Below are positions 37,505-52,400 of a stretch of 64,000 nt of DNA, piece after piece (the first letter of the stretch is position 1; each line of letters opens with the position of its first letter). Under the pieces are notes generated by a model. The model was not told the origin of the DNA and ran no database searches. It saw only the letters and a list, made by a program, of their open reading frames with translations. Source of the DNA: Trichoplax adhaerens (lineage: Eukaryota > Placozoa > Uniplacotomia > Trichoplacea > Trichoplacidae); the NCBI RefSeq assembly GCF_000150275.1, contig NW_002060949.1:4574844-4638843 (forward strand), read 5' to 3'. Made by a program: the position numbers and the translations under genes.

Positions 37505-40500
37505 ATGCATCGCATGATCTCGAAATATGTCAATCGACCTCTTTTCAGTCGATCCTTTATCCAACGTTATTATCTGAGTAATGTAGCTCAAGTTGATGAT
37601 GCCTTATTTCACCCGACTGAAGAAGAAAAGCAGGTACTTCAAGTTATATGCATACAATGTGTCGTAAGCTGCGCGTGCTATCATTCCGTAGTAACTTCTT
37701 TAGGGCAATCCAAAAGTATATGGGTCTATTTTATACCGTTCATATAATACAATCATGAGAGATTATTCCTTCATGTCATTTTATGATACGAGCAATGATG
37801 AAATGTGAAGTTACAATTCCAGTTATAGCAACAATACAGTAGATCAGTTACATTCTTCGCCGTATCCTACAACCGTAAAGTAAACTACAGATGTTTACGT
37901 ACCATGTATGGACGTGCGTATGTTATGACGTAGACGATAGGTGTTACTTGCTGGAAATATTGGAGAAATACCGAAACCTAAACTTGTCAAGATCGCTTTC
38001 ATGCAATTAAAATAGATATGTCATGACATATATACAGTATAGAACTATATACTTATTGACTATACTGAACATGGCTGAAGAGCGTACTGTTCGGTATGTC
38101 CACATAGGATACAGTAACTCAATCAGTTCAATTTTGTGACGGTAGTCAATTCTCTGGAACAACTTACTCTCAATAATACGTACACGCAAGTTTTGAAAAT
38201 TTTACAATTTATTCAACGTGATCGATCAGCGGTAATGGTGATTTATTTTAGTTAAGTTACAGCTTACCCTACAGTCATACGTTTTACGTCAAAAAGCGTA
38301 ATTGAATTGTGCAATATAGGTAGAAGATATAGCATGTTAGATCAGTGTATCGGATCACTATATTCACATGCTTTCTTTGAGGAAGCTTTGGAGATCTGAA
38401 TAAGTACTACACCTTACTGTACACTGTATAACTTGGGTATGAAGTCGTTCTGATGTGCATATCATACTCGTATAGCTTCGACAAACTATTTTCAAATTCG
38501 CCCAAGAAGAGCTAGCCCCTTATGCGGCTGAAATCGATGCTAAGGATGAATTTACAGAATTACGATCGTTCTGGAGGAAGTTAGGAGACATGGGTTTACA
38601 TGGGATTACAGTACCAGAGAGTGAAGGTGGTGCTGGAGGAAGCTATATGGACCATTGTATTACAATTGAAGAGCTAGCAAGGGCTTCCCCATCAGTTGGT
38701 ATGAGCTACGCTGTCCACTCTAATATGTGCATTAATCAGTTGGTCCGAAATGGAAATGCAGAACAAAAAGCCAAATATCTTCCCAAGGTACTGTCAGCAT
38801 TTCTTACTAAAATAGTATATGGCCTATTTCTCTGATAATTATAATCAATACTACTATGCAAGTTTGATATAGGCAATCAGTCATTGTGCTGTCAATTTTA
38901 TTCTATACCATCTCATATCTTATTATTATGTTTGCTTTGTTTCTGTTGACATCAAATATTCCACTACTAAAGCTGATAAGTGGTGAATATATCGGTGCTT
39001 TGGCAATGAGCGAACCAAATGCTGGTAGCGATGTCATGTCCTTGAGACTTCGCGCGGAAAAACAAGGTTAGTACGTTGTGTTGCTCCTATGCTTACTAAC
39101 CAATTGCATCCGCAATGCTTGGATTGCAACACATGAGTTAGGATTTATTCACCATAAAGGTTAATACAGTTGTACATAAAACATGATGCGATCAATACAT
39201 TTTTACGAAATATCCTTTCTACTGTTATCAATATGTATCAAATAGAAGAATGGTAAATGAACTTGATTGATATTTTCACAATTTTCTTCACTTTAGGGAA
39301 TCACTACGTTCTAAATGGAACTAAATTCTGGATTACCAATGGGCCTGTTGCAGATATTATCATAGTTTATGCTAAAACTGATCCTGCTGCTCACCAACAT
39401 GGAATATCGGCATTTATAGTCGAAACGGTACGCAATCATTAGTCGTGAAATAAAATTAGCCTTGGCTAAGTGATTACTTAAACAGATATAGCTATTGATA
39501 GCCTAACACCATTTCCGGTATATGTTACGTAGAAAACACCTGGATTTTCGATCGCACAGAAATTAGATAAACTAGGTTTAAGAGGCTCAGAAACTGGCGA
39601 ATTAGTATTTGAAGATTGCAAAATTCCTGAAGAAAATATTTTAGGGCGTGTAAATAAAGGTTACTTTGATATATTATATACAAGATATTTTGATGAGAAT
39701 AAAGTTGATTAATACGATAATCCTTTCCCTAGGAGTTCAAGTCCTGATGAGTGGACTTGATTTGGAAAGAGGAACACTGGCAGGCGGTGCTATTGGCATA
39801 ATGCAGTCGGTTGTTGACGTTGTCTACCCATACGTTCATACGAGGGAACAATTTGATCAGAAAATTGGTCAATTTCAGGTAGAATGACCACCTCGCTTGG
39901 ATTTAAGTTATTTTTCAAGGCGAATTGATCAGACTACTGTCACAGTCAATTCCTGCACAAGATTTTTTTTTAATGTATAGTCGTGTGAATTAAAAGGAAT
40001 TTTTTGATTTCACTTAATTATTCCATCTCGATGATCATAATCGTACCGTGTTTAAAATTTTTGTTTTCCTTTCAGATGATTCAGTCCAAATTGGCCGATA
40101 TGTATAACACCTTAAACCTGTGTCGTAGTTATCTGTATAATGTTGTCCGAGCATTTGATAGAGGTGTTATTAGAAGCGCAGTGAGTATAGCTATATAACT
40201 TAAAATGAACTGTACTTCTGCGTATCCCTGTAAGGTGTAAAGATTACTTAACAATAATATCTTGTTTACTTTATTAAGTTGCTTCTTTCAAATTTATGAT
40301 CCTAAATCTATCAAAATCAATAATGATCCGATTTAATAGGATTGTGCAGCAGCAGGAATTCTGGTTGGAGAAAATGCTACACAAATGGCTTTAGATGGTA
40401 TTCAATGTTTAGGTACGTCTGGTCTTTAGAATAGTGAGCTACCATTGTAGTATACAATACAACTTGTAAATTGGCTTCAACTGCATATCATATTTCTGTT

Positions 40501-40685
40501 TATGTAATTTATAAAATCACTATTCTCTCAATTTCTTGTAATTAGGTGGCAATGGCTACATTAATGATTATCCGACCGGACGAATGTTGCGAGATGCTAA
40601 GATATTTGAAATTGCTGGTGGAACTCAAGAAATTAGAAAGCTCATCGTTGGTAGAAGCATTAATGCTCACTACATGGGAAAGTGA
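37505..40685 (+). CDS. IVD: Isovaleryl-CoA dehydrogenase-like, mitochondrial (plus copy)
   Basis: Second IVD gene, inverted relative to the first. Exons: 37505-37633, 38476-38787, 38973-39066, 39297-39427, 39533-39659, 39733-39878, 40076-40180, 40340-40412, 40546-40685; 418 aa. Exons 2-9 have exactly the same lengths and phases as the minus copy. Residues 1-30 are rich in Arg/Ser/Tyr and look like a mitochondrial presequence. It keeps [20 protein letters not shown] with Glu276 at the IVD catalytic position, [13 protein letters not shown] and a [12 protein letters not shown] end segment. Residues around the active-site helix differ from human IVD ([15 protein letters not shown]), so substrate preference may have shifted. 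AATAAA occurs at 40962-40967. Introns share no obvious similarity with the other copy, so the duplication is old. Confidence 0.95.
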
Positions 40686-42890
40686 GGCTTTGAATACCTC
40701 TTATTAGTCTCGTAGATTTATATTATAACCATTTCTACTATGGATATTTGATGAGAATAACTATCTTGTGATTACCGTACAGTGTAATCATTACTTTAAA
40801 TAATGCTAAGTTTATAAAATGCAAAACCTGATCAAGCACAGAAAACATTTAAAGGTAATTAAATTCGAAAGCTTTATCTGATCAATATTTCAAGCATATC
40901 AGAAAAAAATTGGGGGAGCAAATCTGCAGTTATTATTTTTATAACTGTAAGATACATTTCCAATAAAATTGCAATATCTACTCATTCAATGACACAACCA
41001 AGTGTTTGCGCTTATCTGTGAATTTTTAAAGTCAATCAATAAAATGAAGAAACATATGCAATCGCCACCATGTTACTTAATATTATTGCATAATACTGTA
41101 TAAAGAATACTACTACGTAGAAATACGTACGTAGCAAAGTTCATAAATATTTTCTCTCCTGATCACTATCACTTTCAGTTGGAGAGTAATTTGGTAACGA
41201 TAATCAATGATACGCTTGGCCTGTACCATAGAATATTAGGAATAAAGCACAATATTGCACAATGGTAGACTAGGCTAGACATGTAGAGGAAAGTATCTGA
41301 TTAATTCGATTAAGTTCATACTTGCGGAAGTATACCATTGAGTTCTGATATGAGTCATGTATTTAACTTGTTGCAATTACTACTTTAGCGTAATGTTAGA
41401 GTATGACTTATAAGTGATCTCTATAATTATTGAAATAGGAACAAATCAACCTATACTTGACGATTTATTTTACTGCGATAGGTCAATCTAACCTGATCTA
41501 ACTATAGTAACCTCTAGCAGCAAGTAGCAAAATGTGCGCTTACTGCATTTGTTTATACTCTTAGTCTGTGAATAGCTTAGAGGATTGGTTGTACACTAAA
41601 TTCAAGTCATCTTTCTATACTCTTTTTGTATACCTTACTGAGACTGATTTGCCGGTACATTATCTAAAAAACAACAAAGTAGTTTCAGCAAAATATTCGA
41701 AAAGAGTATACGCTCGTATAGTATTGACGATAATTTTGTATAATTAAATTTATTGTTCGCTAAACGCGTATATCTACTTGTGTCTAGCGATGTAAGCGGT
41801 TTATGACTATACTAAATACTAAATATGACTTGGTAAGAGATTTTTAAAGATCTTATAAGGTATTTCAGTATAAATATTTATATTCATAAATGCTATAGTC
41901 TAGGTAATGAGACTGATAGCGTAGTAGAAATACAGTACTTTATTGACTGAATTTATTCAAAAATAAATTATAGCAATGCTATTAACTTGAAATTGCACTA
42001 CTGTACACTGAGTGTACAGTGTACAGTACAGTATAATGTATTCCGTGGAATTTTCACGGGTTTCGCTAGATTAAAGATATGCTCCTCTCCAAGATAGGAG
42101 TCAATTTTGAGTTTGAGCACACTTTCAATCTAGATGTTTTTAATTTTTCCATTTTAACTATTCATAGCTCAGCTGATCGATAAACACACAAAATTGCCCA
42201 TCATTTCGTGCTATTACCCTTGAAAGAAGAAAGGAAAGTTAATTTCATCCAGACTGACAGACAGACGACCGATAATATCGATGATGTCATGATTTACCTG
42301 TACGGTAATACAGTACAGTAATGTACTGTATCGCCTCCCGTACAGTACCGCTACTGTACAGTAAAGTACAGTACAGTACTGCTGTACAGACCGTACAGTA
42401 CCATGACTTGTGACGGCTTAAAAAGAATAAAAAGAATCTCCACAAGTTTTTGCTCGTCCTTTGAATCGAGAATGCAACAGCGAAGAGGTTGAGAAAGGTG
42501 ATTTGGATACTGTATCGAGCGAAGATTGGGAATAGAAATTATTGAATGTAAGTTGGCTTTGTATTTAGACATCAGTTAGCCTTTGGCCATTGATTTAGAG
42601 GACTAACAAGATTCTGCGGTAGGCGGATAGTGTGCTCATACAAGCGTAGTGATCGTCTTAAACCTCATTTAATCGTGCAGAAAAGGTGCCAAATAAATAG
42701 TGCAGTGTGCAAAAAAAGAGCAACATCGCTTAGAAGAGGTATACTGCCAAAGAGTAGGATAACCATTGCTGCGAGAATCATCGTCTATCCCACACCATTG
42801 GATAGTAGATAGGAGATAGAACTGGAGGTAGAGCTATAGCACTGGCTTTCTCTGACTTGCGATTGTATAGCGGAGCTGCTACCTAAATCA
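40686..42890. other. Intergenic between IVD (plus) and RAB24
   Basis: No gene supported. Poly(A) signals near 40962 and 41038. Pentamer clusters at 42000-42035 and 42308-42405. A 60-codon basic frame at 42630-42812 has no recognisable family. Confidence 0.45.
42000..42405. repeat. ACAGT/ACTGT pentamer clusters
   Basis: Two dense clusters (42000-42035; 42308-42405) of ACAGT and ACTGT runs in both orientations, including TGTACACTGAGTGTACA and several TACAGTAC/GTACTGTA palindromic joints. Confidence 0.85.
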
Positions 42891-45800
42891 ATGGATGAAG
42901 TTCATACTACCAAAGTGGTGCTACTTGGCCGAACAGGCTCGGGCAAAACTTCCTTAATCGTTCGCTACATATCATCTGTTTTCTCAGAAAATGTTAAACC
43001 AGTAAGTTAAATAAATGAAACGTGATCATAAAATTGGATATCTTACTTATTTTGTGCCATAAAGTAATTCAAAATTCAAGGCAGAGTAGTTAGTATAACA
43101 ATATTAACATATTCTATCTACGATGTCCGTATTGCCTCTCAAAATGATTTACAGTAAGTGTACAGTACAATACAACTAATCAATCAAGTACCGTCTTTGG
43201 ACTATCATAAATGGATTTACCAATAGCATATATGTTCAAATAGGATCTTACTACAAAGATCGAGATTATATTAGAGAATTTAAGACTTCAAGAACGTGAG
43301 ATAGACGGTAGCTGGGCTAAATGGACAATGCAGTATAATTTTATACATTGTTGCAATATTATAGTATACGATTATACCTGTCAATACGGTATACTGCATG
43401 TGCGAAATATCATCCTGATTTAAAGATGCACAGTAGATGCTAATAGATTTATACAGTGAATGCAGATTAAATCCAATCATTTGGTATCATTGCTTTAATA
43501 ATTACTTTATTGTGACATCTTAGCAAGCTGTCAGAATAAAAGTTTTCAATAGCCGGGTTGAATAACCCCAGCTGCTACAGCTATCATCCTCCACTTTCAT
43601 TCGTACCTTGAGTTTTCACCATTCTAAAAGTTGTAATCTTATGCTGGAAGGAATTAGGCTAGCCATAAAACATTTTCGAAAGTCGTACTGAAGATTCAAA
43701 TCTTGTTGCTATAGTATTGTAATATGCTCTTACTTTCCTTGATTATACTGTTCTTTAAAGTTGCACCACCTGGTATATCGATGTAGACCTTGTAATTGAT
43801 TCCATGTTATCAATGTTGATGCGACCTAATAACGCATGCATTTGTTGATTTCATGCAATGGTAGCTTAGTGTGTTTATAATTCTGTAAGCTTTACAAGGC
43901 AAATTTCGCTAGAATTAATGCTACCTGCTACTAGTATGATACAAAAATTTTGCAGAGATGTCTAACAAGATAACGGATATTAACTGAATAAATGCTATCA
44001 ACGTACTCGTTCTATGCCTATTTTATGTTAGAATAGCAATTTGTGGTAAAGTCATCACAATCATTAAGAATACAGTCTAATGATCCTAACACCCAGCTTA
44101 AGTAAAATGATACGGCAGAACATTTCGATCCTATCATCATTGCTTTTATGTGATAGCCGTAGTGTTAATTATAACAGCTAACAATGTAATAACTTTCGAT
44201 ACTTCGTGACATTTCGTTCAACTATACTTTAAAATCAACGGTATACGTGTAGTCTAGTAGAAAATATTAATATTTGTAATTGTTATGCGTAATTGCTCTT
44301 GGATAGGATAACTTACATGTGTAAAACAATTCGTACAGTATCATTATTTACTTTGGAAGCATACTGAACGTCAACAACGTATAATACTTTATTACAGACC
44401 ATTGGAGCAGCTTTCTCAAAAAAGACAGTACAATTGATACATGGAGAAGAACGGAAACAAGTTGTATTGGCTATTTGGGTAATTAAATCGAAATATGATA
44501 ATATTTAAATTAAATCATATTAAATTTAAAACGATACAATTAAGATGCTGTCAAATACGATAACAAATAAAATTTCTATTAGAGATATGGTTTTTGACTA
44601 ATATTCGTGTATATCTAATAACCTCGATCACTCGAAATCTTTGTGCATACAATACGTCGCAAACTCTATGGTGTACTATCTCATAGTAATTTATGACTTC
44701 ATTAACAGACTGTCCTATTGTCACATTTTGGTTTAACTTACTTTTAAAGGATACTGCTGGCGACGAACGTTATGAGTCTATGGCGCCTCTTTACTATAGA
44801 AATTCATCTGCAGCAATTATCTGCTTCGGTAAATAATTATGTACTTTGTTATTTATACCGGTAAAATAGTGACATCAGATCTCATCAATGCATTTTAAAG
44901 TTTTTATTATACTTTTTACATGCGTGACAATAGTGACGTTGTTACTACACTTGTTTTGTTACTACGCTAAGTTGTTATAAACGTGGTCACTGAAGAGCAG
45001 CTTTTACCTACTCTTCGCGAAATTATTAATTTTGGAGAATACCAATATATTTGCAATATCTATTGAATTTAGTAAACATTTTAATATTACAACATTGAAT
45101 TGACAAAACAATTTTTATTTTACAGATTTAGCAGATCGGCAGAGTTATAATAAAGTTGATTTCTGGGTTAAAGAACTGGTGGAGAAGGTTGAGGTACGGG
45201 TTAACGTTTGTGTGTGTAGTCAGAGTTGTAATTGGTTACATTTACAATCACCGATATTTAGCAGGCTTAGCATACTAAAATTGTAAAGAATTAATGCAAA
45301 ATAAATAGCATCTCTCACAGAGCTATTATTCATTTCATTTAAGCAGAACTGCAAATTATACATCTGTGGGACAAAAACTGATTTATTGGCGGAATATGGA
45401 GGCCCCCTGAAACGTGCCGTTGGCCCAACTGAAGTTATGGCTTATGCTAAAAGTGAGTGCAATATGAGATTTACTATAAACTAAACGAATTAATTGATTT
45501 GTGTTGCGAAAAACAAGATCTACTAAGCAATAATAGCACTCATGTAAAAATTTGATGAGACCTACATATTTCATTCTACTAGTATTAACATTTCCGTATA
45601 ATATATTATATGTATCATTTATTCCATATTGTAATAATATTTATTTGTTTTTACGTTATCAAATGTACTGAGCTGTATATTATTTTGCATAATATTGCCT
45701 AATTTTATTTCGATATTATTTCTTATTCAGAGCTTAACGCAAAATTTGTAGAAACGTCAAGCAAAAGTAACTACGGAATTGGTATGTTTTGAAGATGTTA

Positions 45801-46406
45801 TGTCACTTACTACTTTAGTAATGCAACGTGCTACATGATTTATTGATTGATAAGCGAACTGGTGTGATACTTATAAGAATTGACTTAAATTTTACACTTG
45901 TTTATTCGTTATTTTTTTTATTTAGATGACCTATTTAAATTAGTTGCGGCAGATTTTGCAGGCTTTACTCTATGTGAAGGTATGGAGAAACGGAATTTAT
46001 TAAATAGGTTTTATTATGTATCACCATGGCTACTATAATAATTTGGGAGGAGAAAAATAGATTATCATTAATTTCGAGATATTGGTATTGCATTTATGCA
46101 AGTTTCATATAGTATGAAAGGAAATTGAATGGAATATTGCAAACTTTTGCTATAGATATACAAGTAGTAAACTTTTGTACAATTAATACCGTAATGTACT
46201 TGCTAAGAGTTAATCATAATTTATATTTTGATTTGGCTTGGGTATGTCATCTTTTAATTATAGCATGTACATTATTAACCTATGTAATAAAACATAGCGT
46301 AATTGTCTTTTTCATCTTTTCATTAGCTCCACCTATTGAAGATTCCTTACGTCTGCAAGAACCTAATCAAACAGATGTTAATGAAAAGAGTTCCTGTTGT
46401 TTTTAG
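42891..46406 (+). CDS. RAB24: RAB24-like small GTPase
   Basis: Rab-family GTPase; RAB24 is linked to late steps of autophagy and endosome-lysosome traffic. Exons: 42891-43001, 44398-44478, 44750-44828, 45126-45193, 45347-45452, 45731-45781, 45926-45979, 46327-46406; 209 aa. P-loop GRTGSGKTS (Lys19, Thr20), TIGAAF in switch I, DTAGDERYE in switch II, GTKTD (122-125 region) and ETSSK. FWVKEL and Y.CGTK.DLL match RAB24 better than other Rabs I can recall. The usual switch II Gln is Asp69 (RAB24 has Ser), and N of NKxD is Thr, as in RAB24; both predict very low GTP hydrolysis. The C-terminus ends Cys-Cys-Phe, a CC-type prenylation motif with an extra residue. Start ATG is the first after an in-frame stop. 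Long introns (1-2) hold no other gene. Confidence 0.9.
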
Positions 46407-49400
46407 ACACTTATTTATAGGATCCTTCATTATTAGCCTTCTAAATACTTTTCTTTACCAAATCTGCAACTAGAGTCTATGCAGTTTAATCACTAAAAAA
46501 TCTTGTAAATTCAACGATTTATTTCAGCCAATCAAATCGTCAAAGAAAAATATTAAGAAAAGCACACCTTTGTGTATAATCGCAATTTTCCCAACTGAAT
46601 ATCTACACAGTATTTGTTAGTAATAGATAGTATGATATAAGAGTATAATATATTTATAGACACGCAAAAATCATACTGAGAAAGTTGAAATAGCATAGGA
46701 ACATATCACGTTGCATTATTAGATTTTATTATAAAATAGTACAGCTTCTTAGACGAATAGCGTATAGTGAACGTTTAGTGTGGTTTATAATACTCATTTA
46801 CTATTTCTGCGTTATGTTATAAATTGTCAAGATTTTATTTGGAGATTATTCTGATTTACTAGGGTGGTTACTGATACATTATGAATTAATTCTCTATGAT
46901 TTAGCTTAGTTAACTTTAATTTTATAAAGTATAATTTAACTGTTCCTATTAATATAATTATAGATATTTCGTGTGAAATTTCTTTGCATACAATCATGTA
47001 TTTATAATATATTGAGTATCGATCTTGAAATACAATCATGTAATATTTTAGTCACAAACAGTAGAAATATCGTATACACTCTGATTACCGCCATTTTTCT
47101 ATAAAGAAGTACAGTATAAGAATTTAATCTATAAATAAAAAATGAAATTGCCAAATCATATCACCGCAAAGTCAGATAGACTGCATGCTACATCATTTAC
47201 CTGAGTTATTCAATGAAGTAAATTAATGTTCAATGCCTTCATTCTCACTTGCTGATGTTTTTACAATTGAACATGCCGATCCATTGCCGTTAAAAAATGG
47301 AATCAGGTGCGATGATAACAAACTCATAACATACAGCTTATAAAGTAAGTGATGTGAGAATGTTATACGTATGCGTGGGTATTTCAATGATCAGCAATAA
47401 TGTTTTAGCGATTGTAACTGTTAGTAGAATATTAATACTCAATTACTATGTTGAGTAGCATATTCCCATAGGTGTTAATGAATTATTGTCGTGGTCATTC
47501 TTAAAAATGCTGACTGATCTATTTATTCATTAATTACGAATAGCGCTACATAAAGGGATTATAGTATTTATAGAATAAGAATACAGAGTAATACTAAGTT
47601 GAACTGTAGCCATGGCTTTAGCTAGCCAAAGTAAAATTGTATGCGTTAATCAAAAAGTTATCCGTAGGATGAAAGGAGGAGAACTATCAACAATATTAGT
47701 ACAGAAACAAATATTATGCGATCAGCTTAATTAACAATAGCTATATAGATTTATGTGGTCGACCAAGGAAAAAGTATAATTATTTTACATAATTTTCATG
47801 TATTACAATCTCGGCCGTAACATTAGATTTTCCTGGTTTCTTGCGCAATAAATTTGGCCGTTGGTGCTACGAATGAGAAATATTATTGCTAGGATTAAAA
47901 TGCATTGGAAGTACTCGTATATAGGCAAAGGACACCCAGTAAAAATCGATCACTCAAGCTGTTTAACCTCTATGATTTAACCCATTATCGGCGCTGGACT
48001 GGATTCCTGCCTAGGATTGTTTGATTTATTATGAATATTTCACGATTGGTATAGTTTCGGGAATGACTGACTACTGATATCGCGACTAGACAATATCTAT
48101 CTTGAATTTTGTGAAATTTCTTTAATAGTGTTATATACTGAAATTTTTCTTTATGAATGTGCATCAGTAAACATATATATAATAATTGTATATTTCGTTA
48201 CGAATTCATGCCGTTATAAGTAAATACTTGTACATAAATCAATTACTACATGCTCTGATTTTCAAGTCAGTTAAATTTTCTCTAATATATATCTAAAGTA
48301 CCTACTTTTCTTCTTAAACTGCTATATTTAGACTAACTAGTGAAAATATTCGGTAATATAAGCTATCCATACTCGAAAAATTGTACTCCCTTAATAATTT
48401 GATTGTAAATAGGCCTATATAATAGATTACTATTCTATAGAGTAAACTTCGTACACTAGCTCCAATTACACAAATAAGTAACATGTTTTTAAATATTAAA
48501 TTTTGTTTTTATTTATTTCCGTCATATATCTTCGTATATAATTATCCCATGCGAGGATTAGCTCTAATTAATTGAAGTCTACTTTAGTTCCTGTTATATT
48601 TAATATTAGATTTATTATTACAATATGGCTAGTTACTATGAAAAACGGAAGGTGCTATAAATAATAAGCTAGAAATTTTATTAAACAAGTAAATAAAGTA
48701 ATGTTTATCTTTTTATTGAAGTTTCAAAATTTTATCACTCTAATAGCGTGAGAATAGTTACAATGGCAATTATATATTTGATATTCATCGAAAAACATTT
48801 CCTTGAAACTACCTAATTTCCCCATATGAAAATTATTTTAGTAAAATAGTTAAAATTTTACGTTTTATGACCGATATCATCACGATCTATTTTGCGAGTT
48901 TTAGGTTCTAAATTAAGAAGTCTATTATTTTTATTTTTATCAATCGATTCGATACCAATACTGAATTGTAATTTAGTATGAATCGTATGTGCTAATGACA
49001 TAGTTCTATAGCTAATATATTTTTCTCATTGAAAGGGCAATATAACGAATGTAATCCAATTCCCAAATATGAAAATAAAATTTTAAGCTGAAATATTATT
49101 TGAAGACTTCTGTGTATTACACATTTCGCGTAATTCTTTGCGTAGGACGAAAGCACTTTAAAGTCTAATAGTGCAAATATCAACCAATGCTTCGGTTATA
49201 TTCAAAGTCAATCTTCTTCAATTGAACGTTATGGGAGTTTTGCAATGAGAGAGAAGATCATTCTTTTAGATTCTAGTTGAGAATAACGACTGGTTGGATA
49301 AACTAACACAAGACAGGTCTAATTACTGTATGTTGCACATTTTTAAACTAGCATGTCTCATGAAATACACCGTGAGTAGGTTGAGTTCGAGATTAGCATT

Positions 49401-52400
49401 TATTAGATTTCCAGTCCCTTAAATAATAATCCATTTTCGTGTAAGGCTTAGGGAAGTGGACACCTTGCATGCACGATTAAAGTATGAATTACTAAACATA
49501 TGATATTATCACGTATTAATTTATTGACTATATAATGCACACCTACTAGCTATAGTAATAAATATATTCCCGTACTAAAATATGTAACTCCGTCTGATTG
49601 TAAATTAATTTTAAATTTAAATACCTCACAACATTTATAACACTATGCAATGAAGTGGCTACAAGTCTTATTATTTACTATGATAAGTGTATCGATAAGA
49701 ATGTGCTCTCGTTACAAATAGTCAGCTTTAGGAACTAGCTATGAGGCTGACATTACACCAGCTAAAGACTTGATACTTAGTCTAATATAAGAAGAAGTCA
49801 TCTTCTGTTTCCCAATACACTTTCCAACATCAGATGTAGACATTAATCTTAATTCAGTTTTAAACGTTACTATAGATTAATAATTGGTATGCTATCTTTT
49901 CTTTCATTAAAATGATCAAATACCGGTGTCTGAGTTTGATAATCAGGTATCAGTATGTAAGTTGAATTACTATATAGGTGTAGGTACATTAATAAGCTTC
50001 AACGTTTTACAAAATTAAGTTATATATTTAGTTTAATTGTGTCATAAAGTATCTTTAAAATAATAAACAAGAACTCCCTTTTCTTGAAAACTCTACTTCA
50101 TTACATAAATCAAGTTCGTCTTACAACGGCCAAGGACAATCTGGCAGCAATCAGGCCATTTATCTTTATAATTTTAATCTTAAGCTAATTTGGATCTGCA
50201 ATGAATATTGATTTTAATAATTATTATGATTTTGACACTAAATTATAGAATATAAAATGCTATGCGACATTGTAATCTACTATAAGTACATCAAAATAAA
50301 GATAGTATTTAGTATTTTATTATCTCTAGGACATAGAAATATCGTAACGACAATTATCATATAATTTATGTCAAAGAAATTAGAGTTTGTCGATCAATAA
50401 ATTATAAAATATTAAGTCATACAATGACATAACTATAATAAATGAATGTTAACGTCAGATTGACGTCAAACAGCTAAGATAATTGATAATATAGAATAAT
50501 AATTTTAAAACGAAATTTCGCTTAGTGTAGGTGTGGCTAAAATGTAGATTAAAAGTTATTTCTATTCAGGTTTTAGTAAGAGCATTATACTGCTATTCGC
50601 GATATGTTGAAGTAGATACACAATTAGTCTGATCATAGCGTCAATCTTTTTATCTATAGATTACATTGTAACTAAAAGATACCGCTTTTGTATTATTTTT
50701 TATTTAAAAATGAAGTGGAATTCTCATCTGATCTATAGTTACTCTGTCTTCAGTCTTAAAACTAATAAAAGAATGTAACAATTTATGAGAATTTCTCAGT
50801 CATTCCGGTGAATAATGGATCACTATTGTCACCGAATAGAATACGAAGAAAAATCAATCCATTAGGAATTGCGTTTACGACTCGGTGGAAATGTTGATAA
50901 TGATTAAAATGATTTATTCAATAACTATTCGTAAATCGTATAGTTATGTGTTTGTATTTTATGTTAATTATCGTAAGTTTCGATAGATTATGTAATTAAT
51001 AAATTGCTCTTTAATTTATTTATACAACCGCAATTTATAATTAATAATAATCAAAGAGAATATACAGTAGCAGTTTATTGGAATTAACTCACTGATCAAT
51101 CTTTCTGTCTTGGCATCAATTAAATATTTACCGTTATTTTTAAATTATTAATTAAGCTTGATCATCGAAAAATAATTTTCTGAATGCTCCATATAAAATA
51201 TATTGTTATAAACTTTGCTATTTTCTCATAAATTATAATTTTTTAATTTACTGAATGCATATATGATATGGTGGCTATAGAACACACTGAAATACTATTT
51301 TAGAATAATAATTATAGATAATGAAATATTTAAATTAATAAGTTACATTCTTTAACTCTGCCAGTCAGCATGATCCAGTTTGCCCTGCATTTAGCTGAGC
51401 TATTTAGCCTTGTATTTCATTCAAATAAACCTAGAGACATATGATCTTGAACGAAATAGCTTTAAATATTGTTTAATTACATATTATACGTTTATGAATT
51501 AGTTTTACGTATATCAACGTTGCAAATAAGGCTATGCAGACAGTATTCTCTCTTTAGTCGAGAATAGTATCCTTATGTTTATATAGCTAGTGGTAATATA
51601 AAATAGTACGTTCTAGAGTCTTTATTATAACTGATTTCTCAAATTGATAGGGTGAAGTAGCTATAACAATATTCTACGATCGTGATTTTAATAGATACAA
51701 CTGAGAGCTGATTGTTGTAAATGGAGTATTTCAGGCATTAAATAAATTTACTCCAAGATTAATATAGATTTATATATTATCTTTTGCGCTAATCTATACA
51801 TCTTTTTGTAATTATAAATGGATATCATATTCATAGCGTGACGCTGCCCCAGGACGTTCTCATGCCTTTGTATTTTCGCACTAATTTAAGATTCTTTAAT
51901 TTTTGTTATATTACTACTTATGGCTTTCTAGATTGATAGGCATCTACAATAGATGGTCAAAAATTTCAATTTGGTAATACTGATAATGATTTAATAACTT
52001 TAACAGATACTTATTATACTATTGGAGTTATAGCGACCGTTACTTGCATGTATAAACATTTATTTATTATTCTAAGTCGTTATCTTAATAGTTTTTTTAT
52101 ATATCGGCAATATCCTGTTACGATAATTTATTTAAGGCCTGTCTAAGATAATGTTGGAATGAAATTTCTAAATTTTAGCTATTAAATGGCAGGACACTAC
52201 AGATTTGAATTAATTGCGTATATTCAAATGATGAATTTTATTGCACTAGCACCTCCGAAATGTTCCACATGTCTGCAATATCTATATCAATTACCAGTAA
52301 GTAAATGGTATTAGTATTGTAGAATATGTCCTACAAAAGTATTTGCTCGAAGAGTCCAGGATTGATTCTGTAAAAAAATGCATATACTATCATTTAGAAT

